A stretch of 64,000 nucleotides of DNA from Cercis canadensis (taxonomy: Eukaryota > Streptophyta > Magnoliopsida > Fabales > Fabaceae): NCBI GenBank assembly GCA_003255065.1, contig QAOA01001066.1, positions 804,900 through 868,899 on the forward strand, written 5' to 3'. A program made the translations under genes and the position numbers. The notes beneath the pieces were generated by a model. That model saw only the letters and a program-made list of their open reading frames with translations, had not been told where the DNA came from and ran no database searches. Shown in pieces: positions 21,726-34,456 of the stretch (within the stretch, counting starts at the first letter, position 1; every line of letters starts with the position of its first letter).

Positions 21726-24192
21726 CTAGCTCCCAGATAGATGTTTGTCCACAAAAGCTTTAGCCAGATTACTAAAGCTTACACTAACTTTTTCAGCTGC
21801 TGCATACCTCTTGATGACATCAACAACTTCTGGCTTTAAAACCTCCGTCTTGTTGGATTCATTACATAGATAATAAAGAGCACCAAGTGCATAATTTACC
21901 TAAAATCATATGGCAAGTACTTCTGGTCAATCATTGCAAATCATAGTTGGATCTAATCTAAAAGCAAAATAACTTAAGAATTTTCATTTCTATGCAATAA
22001 AACTTATTTACTCAGTAATTAAGAAAATTAACTTTTTGGACAAATTATTAGTAATCAAACTTCGGTAACTACTAAGCACACATTAACAGAATGTTCTAAG
22101 ACAAGAAAATTAAGTCATCTGTTTTGTATGTTAAAATTCATATGAAAAATCAATTCCAACTGGCCTACAGGGTCAGCAGGTTAATCTAGACAGCCAAACT
22201 AGATCATGAGACAATGAAGTGAAGCAATGTCAAAACAGAAGTTCTTATTCTTACAGTGTTCCTAACTGGGCTTGATAAACACTGAATTATGAGAGGGATC
22301 CCACCGCACTGAGTTACAATCGCAGCATTAGCTGGATCTACAAAAAATCGCTCCTGCTTGTTGTCAATAAGATAAATCAAGTAGAAATGGAATAATCATG
22401 AAGTAAGAAATTGCTTAACTTACCAACACAAGAATTGCAGATCCCTCCAACACCAAATTCCACAAGCTTCTCATTGGGTTCTGTTATGCAGTCTAGGAAA
22501 AGTTCCAAAACATTGAGCTGCTTAGACAACAGATAAAGAAACACAAAAGTAATTACAAAGTAAACAAGGGTACACAAGCGGCATTTTAAGTTCATTTCCA
22601 GCAAAATAATTGATAATTTCATACCTGGCGCAAGAAGTTATAGTTGTAAGGATCATAGGCAAAGTTTGCCAAATTCGCCAAAATTTTCTCTCTTGTTTCT
22701 GCCAATACTACAAGCATCAGTGACCTAAAAGTTTGTACTTAAATCAGCCAGAACANCACAAGCTTCTCATTGGGTTCTGTTATGCAGTCTAGGAAAAGTT
22801 CCAAAACATTGAGCTGCTCAGATAAAGAAACACAAAAGTAATTACAAAGTAAACAAGGGTCCACAAGCGGCATTTCCAGCAAAAAAATTGATAATTTCAT
22901 ACCTGGCGCAAGAAGTTATAGTTGTAAGGATCATAGGCAAAGTTTGCCAAATTCGCCAAAATTTTCTCTCTTGTTTCTGCCAATACTACAAGCATCAGTG
23001 ACCTAAAATTTTGTACTTAAATCAGCCAGAACACCATATGCACTTGTAACAGTTCTCCATCCACGTTACAGTTACAGAGGATGAGAATTTCTGCCCTCAA
23101 TAATTCTGTAATAGAATCTAGACAACAATTTTAAGATTGAGTAGATTGACTTTACAACACTTGGCCTTGTTGTCACTTGACTACCAGTAATGACTATGGC
23201 TTAATTTACCATCTAACCTGATACATAGACAGGGAACATCTCTATTGGATTTAAAAAAACGGCTTCACAATGAGATTTGCAAGAAAAGCAATGTAACTAT
23301 ATAAGCACCATCTTTTCATGAAAACCGAGCACATAGCTCAGTCAGTGCATTTTAAATGCATGTAGTAAATTACACAAAACATTAAGACACAAGAAATTAC
23401 CGAGAAGAGAACCAAAGTGTTTATTCTTAGCTTCAATTTCAAAGTGAATCAACAAAGCTTGTCAAGGATGCAAACAATGAATATTGAAAATCAATATGTC
23501 ATTCCAAACAATAGTGGTTAAATGACTAATCAACAACATGAAATTTAAGCCACCAAGTTTAGAAGTGAGACTGCCAGATACATAAGATCATCAACAACAG
23601 TGAAAAGAAGAATCATCCTTTTATTATCTTATTCTTGCAACCCAAAGTCAAGCACGGTTAAACTATAACAAACAAGTTGGATTTGTATTTTCAAATTTGT
23701 TTATTTAAGTTGTTCCAAAAATTCAATTTGTATCCTTTGTTAAGGGAAACAATCTTCAAATACCACCGTGATTACCAGATGTGGTACTCGAAATTGCACA
23801 TGGATGTGTATAATCAAACTCAAGTTTATTTTTAATCTTATTACTTAATGTGTTAAAAACTAGTATTTCAAATTCAGACATTAAAGCTTATAGGAATACA
23901 ATAAAATAGCATACCATCATCAGTTGTGTTCTGAAACTGACTCACCAATTCCTGAAACAAAATTTACCCATCTTAGTTAGCTTAAGAAGTTGGCAATTTT
24001 CCATGCAGGAAATACATAAAAATGTTTTAAGATGTTATTACCAGTATATCATATGATGGCAGATTCAATACAAATAAAAATTCTATAATTCAAAAGGAAA
24101 AGAGAAAGAACAAGAAGTACCTGAAGGTATTGCAATCTTGGAGTTCCATATTTTCCAGTTCGCTCTTCTTGTCTCTGGTCATTGGTAAACAT
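21726..24192 (-). CDS. ARMC7: ARMC7-like armadillo-repeat protein
   Basis: Exons 24192-24121, 23951-23915, 22698-22625, 22517-22424, 22337-22255 and 21899-21726 join in phase to 177 residues. The product begins [20 protein letters not shown] and contains [32 protein letters not shown] and [12 protein letters not shown], three armadillo-type helical repeats, ending DKHLSGS. This is the size and pattern of the plant homologue of ARMC7, a small conserved protein; its plant function is not established to my knowledge. A second copy of exon 3 (22976-22903) and a truncated copy of exon 4 (22813-22757) lie upstream because of a duplication ending at an N (22756). The true gene most likely has single copies of each. 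Either exon 3 copy splices in phase. Confidence 0.85.
22461..23033. repeat. ~290-bp tandem duplication joined at a single N, probably an assembly artefact
   Basis: The unit from CACAAGCTTCTCATTGGG to AATCAGCCAGAACA occurs at 22461-22755 and again at 22757-23033, separated by one N at 22756. The second copy lacks two ~10-base blocks and has scattered differences, as between two alleles. It duplicates one exon and part of another of the armadillo gene. Confidence 0.85.
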
Positions 24193-24519
24193 GTCTGCAG
24201 GTCTTCCAGCCTTAAAAGAAAAAAAATATGACAATCTACTTTTAATTTGAAGATATATCTAAAAAATTTACAAACCGAGAAAGGGAATAGCAGAAAATGA
24301 ATTTTTTCCACAATCCATACATTGAAGAAATCGAGAGCAGAACACTAAGCAAAACAGTGAAAGCAAAACAGGGAAACAAAAACCTGAAAACTGAGCAGGG
24401 ATGGAGCGGGGTAGATGCCGCTGTTCACAATACGGTGTAGTTTCTTCGTTTGGGTCAATGGACTTGTGGGTTTATCAAGTTTGGTCTATGACCCAATCAA
24501 TCAACAAAACTATTATTAT

Positions 24520-25465
24520 ATTGGTTTAATTACAGTTTTAATCCTTCAATTTTAGCAAAACAAATAATTTGATTTTCTTATTTTAAAAATAAACTATTTA
24601 ATCTTTTTATTCTCATAGAGCAATTTTGATTCTCCTCCAAACTTCTGTCCAAAATGACGGAACTTGCTTAGGTGGCAATAAAAAATTAATTTTTTAATTA
24701 TTAATCATCCTCTCTCTAAGTCAGCTTCTTCCTCATGTTCCTCTCTCTCATCTTTGTCTAGCGTTTATGAAAACGAAGCAGAAAGATCATAAGGACTCTG
24801 TATATTAGGACCCATCCCACTTCGCCTATGCTGCAGTTCATTTTGGATCAGTTTGCTGCAAATTTATGCCAACACAAAAAACGCAGCCCAAAGATTATGT
24901 AATGAATCCTTTGTGACCAGTTTTTGCAATTGCCTTCAATTGGGCATATGCACAAGTACAACATGAAGCTTCCCTTATTTGACAGAAAAATCAAACCACA
25001 CAGACCCATAAATCCATCAATAAAACAAGAATCCCGTACATAAATGCTGTTTACTAACTAAAAAACGAAAAGGTTTTCAAAAATAGTATTAAAAATCAAG
25101 AATTTAAATTCATAATTGCGTTGGCGGATGCTCTATTCTGAATTTAGAGAAAGGTTTGGGTGCAGATATAAAGGAGTGGGAGCAGATATGAAGAAAAGAA
25201 GACAGGGGAAGATGAGAGGGAGAAACGGGAGGAAGAAGCTGACTCAGAGAGGGGAAGAGAGTCAAGAGAATGATTAAGAATTTAAAATTTAATTTTTCAT
25301 TACCACATCAGCAGGTTTCCTTAGATTTTGGATTGAAGTTTGGAGGAGGATTAAAACTATTTTTTTTATGAANCTTTTTTTTTTTTTTTATGGAAATAAA
25401 GGGATTAAATAGTTTATTTTTAAAATAAACTATGAAAATAATTTCAGTATAAACTGTTTGGTTGA
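24520..25465. mobile_element. Long-TIR (Mutator-like) non-autonomous element
   Basis: The outer parts are inverted copies of each other over roughly 200 bp or more. Both arms share AAATAAACTATTTAATC, TTTTGATTCTCCTCCAAACTT-type and CAGCTTCTTCCTC-type blocks (left 24520-24760, right ~25195-25465). No transposase was recognised inside. The right arm contains a single N (25373). Target duplication not resolved. Confidence 0.6.
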
Positions 25466-25469
25466 ATTT

Positions 25470-26915
25470 ACCCTCTTTAACCCATGACCGGCCTGTCTGT
25501 CCTTTAGCCCAATAACAAAGTTATTTGAGCCAAAACTCTATAGCGTTTAATAGCATTTTTTAATCTATGGCTGACTTGCCGAATTTATAAAAGCAGTATT
25601 CAAATAAAAAATATAATAGATATTTCATCTCCTGGTCATTAATCATCATTAATTACTGTGTTTTAAATGACCATAACATGAGTAAATGCTTGAAAAATAA
25701 ATATGTAATAAATGAATCCTCCTTTATATGCCAATTAAAGGATCCCGCAATTATTCTTATTTTTGGTGTATCGTATTTGTAATAAATTACCAAAATCCTT
25801 GACCATTAAGCGATAGTTAATAACTTGCTACCAGTCCCAGAGATATTGCTTTCAATAGGTTGAATTAAATTCATTTCAGATAAAGCATATCAGAGTCATT
25901 AAACAAACATCAATAAATGTTATAATCTGGTCATAACTCCATTTTAAATGCCTGTGAATTGAATAGTAATGAATTACATGAATCCACTCTCCTCTACCAC
26001 TTAATGCTCCTAGAAATCTTTTATAAATTCGTTTCAACTGTCTTGTGGAGCACAGGAGCAGCCTCCCATCCCCACCGAGAACACTGTATTTTGATTCTTC
26101 AGGAAAACTAGATTGTTCTCAGATGGGATGCCCTTGAGGTTTAGTGCTCTATGCCCCTATTGATGTGCCTAGAATCAATGTTGCAATAAGTGAAGAACAC
26201 TATTCCATCTATTATACTAATTCTTCCATCGGACTTATCCTATCGACAAAGCAGCAGGAGCATCTACCAGCACAAGTACTGGTAGCTCTAGTGGTTCACT
26301 TATACATGATGGTGGGCCTATGTTTCTATCCCAGCCACTGCAAAGCTGTTAAATATGGGATTTTGGGCAATGGTAAGCACTATTATAAGCTCGAAGCTGA
26401 GGAAAAAAAGGCTGCTTTGAATTGTTCAGTTTTGGTTCTGTATGTTTTGGTGATCTATTCTTGCTATTACAAGTGGATCAATCAAAGCCAAATGCCTCCC
26501 ATCAGACTTCATTTCTCTCAGCTGTTGAGCTTATATAGGTGTTGATTTTTACTATATCTCATGCTTAGTTGTTTTGCAAATGATGGGCTGGAAACAAATA
26601 CTTGGCAAACTATTATCAGTAGTGAACCACTTAATTTATCAGCACTTCTGCTGAGATGTTCTTATTCCTATTTCAAGTTGGCTTTCCAGAGATAAGATAA
26701 GTCCTGATGAAAGAATTGGTATAATGTTGGAATATTTATGCAGTTCAAGATGTTGTTACGCTTTCCTTCAAGGCAAATATTTGTGCTAAGCCTTCCCTGT
26801 TGGTAATTCTCTCAATATTTTATTAGAAGTGGGGCCTATTGCTTTGAGTTTGTATTTGCATAAAAATAAATGTTGTGGTTAAATTGATTGAGGTCTTGGA
26901 AGGCTAATTTAGGCC
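25470..26915. other. Gene-free stretch with one weak ORF
   Basis: A 133-codon plus-strand frame at 26144-26545 has no recognised motif and no splice or promoter support. Nothing else was identified. Confidence 0.4.
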
Positions 26916-26917
26916 TT

Positions 26918-27008
26918 TTGACACAAATATTATATTGTACAAAAGTATTTACCCAAATATTACAAGTTTTAAACTATTTACACAAATATTACACTTTTTA
27001 AAAATTTA

Positions 27009-27039
<31 letters not shown>

Positions 27040-27437
27040 TGAACACGTGGGATCCATTGGATACGCCGTGAGGCCCACGGCATGTCCCAATAGGCCAAAA
27101 TCTTTTTATATGAAATTACATAAATCTCGATAGCCTCAAATTAAGCCCACAAGCCATGTTTACATGTTGATGAAATAATTAACCAGTACAACTAGTACAA
27201 TGACAAAATATGATACAATAGCCAACCAGAGATGAAAAGGATTGCAATGGACGGATTTTGGCTTGGGACATGCTGTGAAGCCCACGGCATGTCTCGTGGG
27301 TCCCACGTGTCTGAATTTTTTTTTTTTTTAATTTTAAAATTTTTAAAAGGTATAATATTTGTGTAAATAGTTTAAAACTTGTAATATTTGGATAAATACT
27401 TTTGTACAATGTAATATTTGTATCAAAAAGCCGGGTA
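26918..27437. mobile_element. Foldback element with ~150-bp inverted repeats
   Basis: The left end CTTTTGACACAAATATTATA and the reverse of the right end CTTTTTGATACAAATATTAC begin arms that stay matched through TTTACCCAAATATTACAAGTT, TAAACTATTTACACAAATAT and the CACGTGGGA/CCCACGGCATGTC blocks (26918-27100 and 27255-27437). The interior is ~150 bp and non-coding. Confidence 0.7.
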
Positions 27438-27439
27438 AT

Positions 27440-28469
27440 TTATGCACCTAAAAACACTAGTTTATTTGACCCAAATAAGCTTATTGTAGCTTGTTTTGAT
27501 AAGCTCAAATTTTTAGCTTTCAAATGAATGGGAAGGAAAGGTAAAGAAGGGGAGTTAGGTTCCACTTATTTGGATTTAATAAATGAATGGGCCTAGCTAA
27601 TACAAATTAAAACACAAACTTCATATAGTCATACTAGCATTCCTATTAAAAAAATTTAGCATTGAGAGAGTGAATTCGAGAAGTATGGACACAAAATCGG
27701 TAATCGTGAACTCAAGTTTGGCCGAATTGAAATTATGGACAACTAAGGAAATAAACATGCCTCCGTCCTAACGTAGTCAAGTTTCGACTGCCCTCATCCC
27801 AAATTTAATCTAAATCACAAGCATCTCTGTCTAGCACCCAGATCAAAATTAAAAACTAACCCATCATACAGAATCCAATCTGGGTGAAAATCCATTGTAG
27901 AAAACCACAAAGAAATCTGAAATTACCTGTACTCTTCAAGGTCCAAATTGAGGAGATAGAGCTTGGTTGCAGCACTGAACTGCACCACTACAATGTGCGA
28001 ACCCTGGAGCTGGAGTTTGGTTGTGGATGGAACCAAAACAAAAACACTGACCCACTCACCTTGCGGAACTAAACCAAGCTTCAGGATGCTTGAAGCTTGG
28101 AATTCGGTTCCTTCGATACTTGCACAGCCGAGAAGAGAGGAGAGGCGAGTCCAGCAGATTCACTCCGGCGGCGGGAGCGTGCGGTGGACTTGCAGAGGGA
28201 GAGTCCAGAGAACCGAGAGGGAGACTTGCTACTTGCTAGAGAGAGGGAGGGTGTTGAGGGGGTGAGGCGCGAGTCCTGGAGGGAAGGGAAATGGTGATTC
28301 GCAGGAATTTAAAAAAATCCACACCTCCTTAAGGAATGGAATTTTCCCAATTTGATTTATCCAAATATAGAGTAGAAGCTTTTATGTGCTCCATTATTTT
28401 GAAGTAAAGAAAAATCTCTTTCTTTCCGGTCTCTTATCCTGTATGGAACTTGTTTCTTCTGGGTTATGT
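27440..28469. other. No gene assigned; possible lost 5' exon region
   Basis: At 28060-28300 the sequence becomes GC-rich and, read on the minus strand, is CT-rich like a plant 5' leader. It ends at a donor-like CGCAAG|GTGAGTGGG near 28063. No protein was recognised in any frame, so this may be the 5' exon of a lost or unannotated gene. Confidence 0.3.
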
Positions 28470-28860
28470 TTATTTTTTAGTAAAATTATTTTTTAGTTCT
28501 TAAAAAATGTAGTTATTGACAAATTCGTACTCCAAACATTTTCAATGATAAATTGGTTCTTGAATTATTATTCTGTCTGACAAATTAGTCATTTGGTACT
28601 TTAATGAGAAAAATTCTGGACCCCTGCAGACCCTTTTCCTAAATTTTTTTCACTGATCTTGCCTAGCTATGTTTATGCCCTCATTTTCTCATTCAAATCC
28701 TCATTTTCTTTTCACTGATCTTGCCTACCGAATGACTAATTTGTCAGTGAAATAATAATTTAATGACCAATTTGTCACCAAAAATTTTTAGAAGATGAAT
28801 TTGTCAGTAACTGCATTTTTCAAGAACTAAAAAAAGTTTTACGCTTCATTTTTAGGAACG
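28470..28860. mobile_element. Small foldback element (MITE-like)
   Basis: The left arm (TTTTTTAGTTCTTAAAAAAT, GTAGTTATTGACAAATTC..) and the right arm are inverted copies over about 130 bp, sharing TTATTATTNTG..TGACAAATTAGTCATT. The total is ~390 bp. An internal short direct repeat (TTTTCACTGATCTTGCCTA) occurs twice near 28650 and 28710. Confidence 0.7.
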
Positions 28861-28864
28861 TTGA

Positions 28865-29560
28865 CACTTCACTGACAGTTTGTATGATGAAATTCTTTGA
28901 TTTTTCACTAATAATGTGGCAATTTGCCAGTTGCTTTGAGTGCGGTGAGTTATGTTTAAAGAAACAGATAGTGGAGTCAGTCATGGGACGCAGATTAACG
29001 CCTTAAAGGCTCAGCATTAGTACAAGAACTAGAAACAATTTATGCAGCTATTGATCTACATGAAATTTGATACTGACAGATATCATAAGAATTTAGTATA
29101 ATGACAGTGTATTTGGAACAGCTATTCTACTTTTTCTGGTTTGGGCGATGAATATTATTTATTTGTAGAATTGAATTCAAAGCGCTAGATGATGGTATTT
29201 TCTGGAATCATTTTTTTTCTTTTTTTTAGGAATTCTAATATTACATTTATTCTCTTTCTTCTTTAAATTTCTATTTTATTTTTTTTGGTAAACTAATTCT
29301 TCTGAAATTTTTTTGAACATTATTTCTTGCCTATGGCACAGGTGGATTTGGAAAATTAAAATGTAGAACCAGGGGGGAAAAACGAGAAACTCATAATCCA
29401 CCTTGACAAACTTCTTGTCCAAAGCAAAATTACAACAACGGAGACATGCTCAACGAAAACTACCGTTCTTATTTTCTTTTCCTATCAAACACAGCGCCAT
29501 ACATAACTGAAATAGCATTAGACTGTCAAGACTGGACACGGTCTCATACATCTCAACTCA
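28865..29560. other. No gene seen
   Basis: AT-rich sequence; the last part before 29567 would be the 3' UTR of the UGPase exon pair. Confidence 0.5.
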
Positions 29561-29566
29561 GCTTCC

Positions 29567-29780
<214 letters not shown>

Positions 29781-30404
29781 TCAGAGGATGCAAAATAAAT
29801 CAGAGAAAAGTACACGATTTTATGCAGTATGAGATATCATCACATAATAAGAATGAGATTGGTATGTGACCCTTTCAAGTTTCATCAATTCACTTGCCTA
29901 GTGAGATTCACAATGCACATGTCTGTAGATTATATAAAAATATCTGCTTTTTTTTTTTTTCTAAAAATAAGATGGAATTAGTTCAATACATACAACTTCC
30001 TAATTGTTAATGGAATTTCAAAAAGAAGCAGGTAGAATAAATTATTGATAGACAAGACCATAAAACTAGGAAACTCATAAAAAGTCCTTGGTTGGTGTGG
30101 AACTCAATAGAACAATTATATAGTTCTTTCGCTTACACTGAATTAATGTATTAAGAAATTCTACCAAGGAACTTTCTTGCTGAAAATTTACTACGAACCT
30201 TAAGAAAACAAGATATTTCAATCGACAAAATCTAGTAAACTTGAAAAGTAAAAACAATTAACATTTATTTACATGGACAAGTAGGTCAGTAATAGTATTC
30301 CATGACATTTTTCGACTTTGCCCGTATAGACTTTTTTTAAAAAAAGTTTATAGAAAATAGCAGTTATATGTGGTTACCATTGCAAGATTTCAATATCTTA
30401 TATN

Positions 30405-31343
30405 ATTTCGATGCAACATAAAATGGTTGTGTTTATCACTAAACTTGCTAACAATTCATAAATTGCAATCATTAATGAAATGCACATGAAGTAACACATT
30501 TAGTTATTGGTCTAAGTTGACGTTCATAATCGTTTTTCATCATTTATTTCTCTGACTGAAACCCTTCATGAGAATATACAAATTGTTTTCTCAATATATT
30601 ACCATATTTATTTCTTCTAATTTTGTTAATTTTTACCCTAAAATTTTTCACCTTGCTATATTGCTCATAGAAGACAGACTTCATATGTGCTTAAGAATTT
30701 CAATTGCAAAACATCTTCATATTTAATTTTTTCATTTACATAACTATCACTTCACTCTCTAGTTAAGCTCATTTTTTTTTACTCAGCAAATGACACACAC
30801 CTGCATATTATGTAAAACACATAATAGAACTTATATCAATGTCTTCCTATTAAAAAAAGTTATCTATAAAAAATATTTACAAATTATTACCTATTTAAAA
30901 AAAATTCATATATTTTCTTCTCTAATTTTTCACTTGTATTCTTTCTTTAAATTCTACTTTCTCCACTTATAAGATCTATTAATTTCTCAATGAAACTCAT
31001 CTTATTCAATAAGATTTCTCTAGGATTTCATATCTGAACATTTTTTTCAGTGTTTAAAGAAACTTCATTTCACTTTAAATATATCAAATTCCTAAGGCTT
31101 CAAACAAATGCATAAAAAATCAATGGAAACTTATACCTAACAATTTTTCACAAACTCAGATAAATGTAACTCATACTCATACTATTTCGCAACTCTTCCA
31201 AATGAATTAATTCATAAAATGAATTTAAATAATTTTTTCTATAAAATACCAACATTTGAAAACTATCATGGACAAAATAAAATGAAACTCTAAAGAATCA
31301 CATACCTTATTCAAGTTCTTCAATCCAAAGTTTGGTTTATATA
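30405..31343. repeat. Direct duplication copy 1 (~940 bp), starting at an N
   Basis: Begins immediately after the single N at 30404 with ATTTCGATGCAACATAAAAT and runs to GGTTTATATA near 31343. It is matched almost base for base by 31694-32634, with ~350 bp of unique sequence between the copies. The N boundary suggests a haplotype join. Confidence 0.85.
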
Positions 31344-31800
31344 CAAATAACTTGAAGTCTTGCCGACTAATACCATCAGCCCAAAATATATCCTTCAAAT
31401 GCCCTTCATTATTAATTATGTGTCTAATAAAGAGTATTGAATCTTCTTTCTCTTTGCTTTTTAAATATTGTAAAGTTGTTACTGTATCCTCATTTGTTGT
31501 ATCCTATCTTTTTTTCTTCTCAAAGTGATTATATAAATTTTTTAGAATAAATGTCGTATTATCATAACAATCGGATTGTTACTCCATGTTACTCATTATA
31601 TTAGAAATTTTTATTATACTTGTCTGCATACTATTAACTTGAGCAATATCAGAATAACTCATAAAATGATGTGATATATGAAATTTTACAATATTTCGAT
31701 GCAACATAAAATGGTTGTGTTTATCACTAAACTTGCTAACAATCCATAAATTGCAATCATTAATGAAATGCACCCGAAGTAACACATCTAGTTATTGGTC
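31305..31800 (-). pseudogene. FAR1/FRS-type (MULE-derived transposase) fragment
   Basis: On the minus strand the frame reads LLRVHFINDCNLWIVSKFSD then KHNHFML, the end of the FAR1 DNA-binding domain. Next come YSDIAQVNSMQTSIIKISNI, DNTTFILKNLYNHFEKKK and, after a break, HLKDIFWADGISRQDFKLF, the linker leading into the MULE transposase core. Two in-frame stops (after SNIME and after EKKKR) make it non-functional. It ends at a donor, AAG|GTATGTGATT. The start of the FAR1 domain is repeated at 30405-30510 by the duplication. It could derive from a host FRS gene or from an autonomous MULE. Confidence 0.7.
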
Positions 31801-32634
31801 TAAGTTGACGTTCATAATTATTTTTCATCATTTATTTCTCTGAGTGAAACCCTTCATGAGAATATACAAATTGTTTTCTCAATATATTACCATATTTATT
31901 TCTTCTAATTTTGTCAATTCTTAACCTAAAATTTTTCACCTTGCTATATTGCTCATAGAAGACATAGACTTCATTTGTGCTTAGAATTTCAATTGCAAAA
32001 CATCTTCATATTTTATTTTTTCATCTACATAACCATCACTTCACTCTCCAGTTAAGCTCATTTTTTTTACTCAGCAAATGACACACATCTGCATATTATG
32101 TAAAACACATAAATACAACTTATATCAATGTCTTCCTATTAAAAAAAGTTATCTATAAAAAATATTTACAAATTATTACCCATTTCAAAAAATTTCATAT
32201 ATTTTCTTCTCTAATTTTTCACTTGTATTCTTTCTTTAAATTCTACTTTCTCCACTTATAAAATCTATTAATTTCTCAATGAAACTCATCTTATTCAATA
32301 AGATTTCTCTAGGATTTCATATCTGAACATTTTTTTCACAGTGTTTAAAGAAACTTCATTTCACTTTAAATATATCAAATTCCTAAGGCTTCAAACAAAT
32401 GCATAAAAAATTAATGAAAACTTATACCCAACAATTTTTTACAAACTCAGATAAATGTAACTCATACTCATACTATTTCGCAACTCTTCCAAATGAATTA
32501 ATTCATAAAATAAATTTAAATAATTTTTTCTATAAAATACCAACATTTGAAAATTATCATGGACAAAATAAAATGAAACTCTAAAGAATCACATACCTTA
32601 TTCAAGTTCTTCAATCCAAAGGTTGGTTTATATA
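31694..32634. repeat. Direct duplication copy 2 (~940 bp)
   Basis: A near-identical copy of 30405-31343, with small indels and point differences (for example AATTCATAAATT versus AATCCATAAATT). Confidence 0.85.
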
Positions 32635-32639
32635 AGATT

Positions 32640-33520
32640 TGTGTATGGATCTACAACAAATCAGTTGTTCTCCAGCTACCTGAACTTCTATCTTGAAGAG
32701 GCAAAAAGAATTTGTGAGGGCTCATGTGAAGTCACATCGTTTTGTATGCAGTGGGCAGCTGGGCATTTGTTTCGGTAAAACAACGTTTTGGGCAGTTGAA
32801 CATTAAAGGGGCGGCTAGAGCTGGGCATTAAATGGACAACTTGACATTAAACGGGCAGCTGGTAAAACGAATAACTGACTTTGTAAATGTTAAAAAAAGT
32901 TGTGTTCCCCTTTTATAATTAAGAAAACATGTAAATAGCCGGTTCCTCGAGCAAATACTTTAGACCAAAAATCTGCAAAAGTTGATAAAAAAAACAGTTA
33001 AGTCACTTTTAGGAGGTATAGCATAGCGCCCCTCCTCCTCCTCCTCCTCCTCCCTTCCCTTCTGTTTGACATAGTAACCATAATAATTAAACCAGATTTA
33101 CAGTTGGAGGGCGTGGGAGGATTTGGATCGGCATGATTCATTAACTGGTAAGCCCATTATTGCTCATAATTTGTGTATTCTGTTATCATGTTTAGTCATA
33201 GGTGATGTGGTTCAAACTTCATTGATTGAGTATACCCAGTATCATGTCTAGTGTTACTTGTAAAACAGTAAAACCATTTGCGGGAATATCACACTTCAAA
33301 ATAAAATATACACATTTAATATCACTCACAACTTCTAAGATTGAATTGCTCGGATTCCAACGCTCATAAAAGTCATACCAAATAGAAATCGTCTAAGTTA
33401 CCATCAATAATATAAGGACCCACAAATAAAGTAATAATACAGAAATTACATGGACATAACCAGTAAGCGTACTTCTAAATATGACCGTATTACTTGTGTG
33501 TTGTTACTAAATTTGTAAGA
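32640..33520. other. No gene; (CTC)n microsatellite
   Basis: Contains a CTC/CCT trinucleotide run near 33030-33055. The repeated words GGGCAGCTGG and ACATTAAACGGGC near 32750-32870 form a small local repeat. No coding region recognised. Confidence 0.5.
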
Positions 33521-33701
33521 CTAGTCTTCATAATGAAGCGCCTCTTTAATTAACCTATTAAAATCATCGTAGGATGATCCTCCAATATCGGTAGCCTCTA
33601 ATGCTTTCTTCCTCCATTCTAAAACTTTTTGCTTCATGTCCTTTGCCTTATCTCCCTCGATCATTTCCTTAACAAGCCCTGCAATTTCATCTTTCTTTAC
33701 A

Positions 33702-34223
33702 AGCTCATTGACCTGAATATTACAATTTAGCAACAAATTTATACATTTATTACACTTTTTAATTTAATTACTTAAATATTATAATTTTTAACTTAGACGA
33801 TGCAGGGTTTACTGGACACGCCAACTGCTAGCTAGCATGTCCCTACTAAACACTCCGACTACCAGCTGTGTGTCTACTTTTTACACACCAACTAACATAT
33901 ATGAAAGTATTTTTGTTATGGGTCCATCTTTTCTAACTTTGACCAAAGTAAAAAGTGAACACACTCTTAATCCTTCTTTCACATTTCCATTTCCTTTTAA
34001 CCATTTTTTTTGTGCATATTGGTACAGTGGACATGTCAACTGCTAGTCGGCGTGTCCAGTGGGAACATGGCAGTTGACACTTTTGGTGGGCCCCATATCG
34101 CCAAAATTCTTTTAATTTTTAGTTTCTAATTTTTTAAAAACTGTAATATTTAGGTAATTAAATTAGAAAGTATGATATATGTGTAAATATATTACCAAAT
34201 TTTAATATTCAAGTCAATGAGCT
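33702..34223. mobile_element. Mutator-like foldback element inserted in the UGT85 pseudogene
   Basis: The left end AGCTCATTGACCTGAATATT and the reverse of the right end AGCTCATTGACTTGAATATT are matched termini. The arms continue through AATTACTTAAATATT-type and GGACACGCC/GCTAG blocks. The flanking 9-mers TTCTTTACA (33693-33701) and CTCTTTACA (34224-34232) agree at 8 of 9, fitting a MULE 9-bp target duplication. Removing the element restores the UGT order NHGVKR followed by KDEIAGLVKEM, so the insertion point is certain. Length 522 bp, no transposase. Confidence 0.85.
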
Positions 34224-34456
34224 CTCTTTACACCATGGTTTATCTCCATCCCTATCCTCCAAGTTGTACATGCATATCTACAATTTGCTGCTCGGCAAAG
34301 AAAGGCCAGCAAATGATAGGCGCGCCTCCACATACAGTTTCTGTTATCGAATTCCATCCACAATGTGTTAAAGAAGAGGCCAACCGAAGGATGTGCTACA
34401 CTCTGTCTTGTGGGCACCAACTTCTGATGTATCCCCTCTCCTTTATGTCATCAGTG

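Noticed and set aside
26144-26545. 133-codon plus-strand ORF
   Set aside because: No motif, no homology I recognise, no splice or promoter context, and composition like the surrounding intergenic DNA.
27963-28297. 100- and 66-codon overlapping ORFs in a GC-rich patch
   Set aside because: Overlapping frames in purine-rich DNA, best explained by composition. The patch looks more like a minus-strand 5' leader.
32745-32880. Short GGGCAGCTGG/ACATTAAACGGGC repeats suggestive of a regulatory array or CRISPR-like pattern
   Set aside because: Too few, irregular in spacing and not palindromic; a nuclear plant context makes CRISPR implausible.
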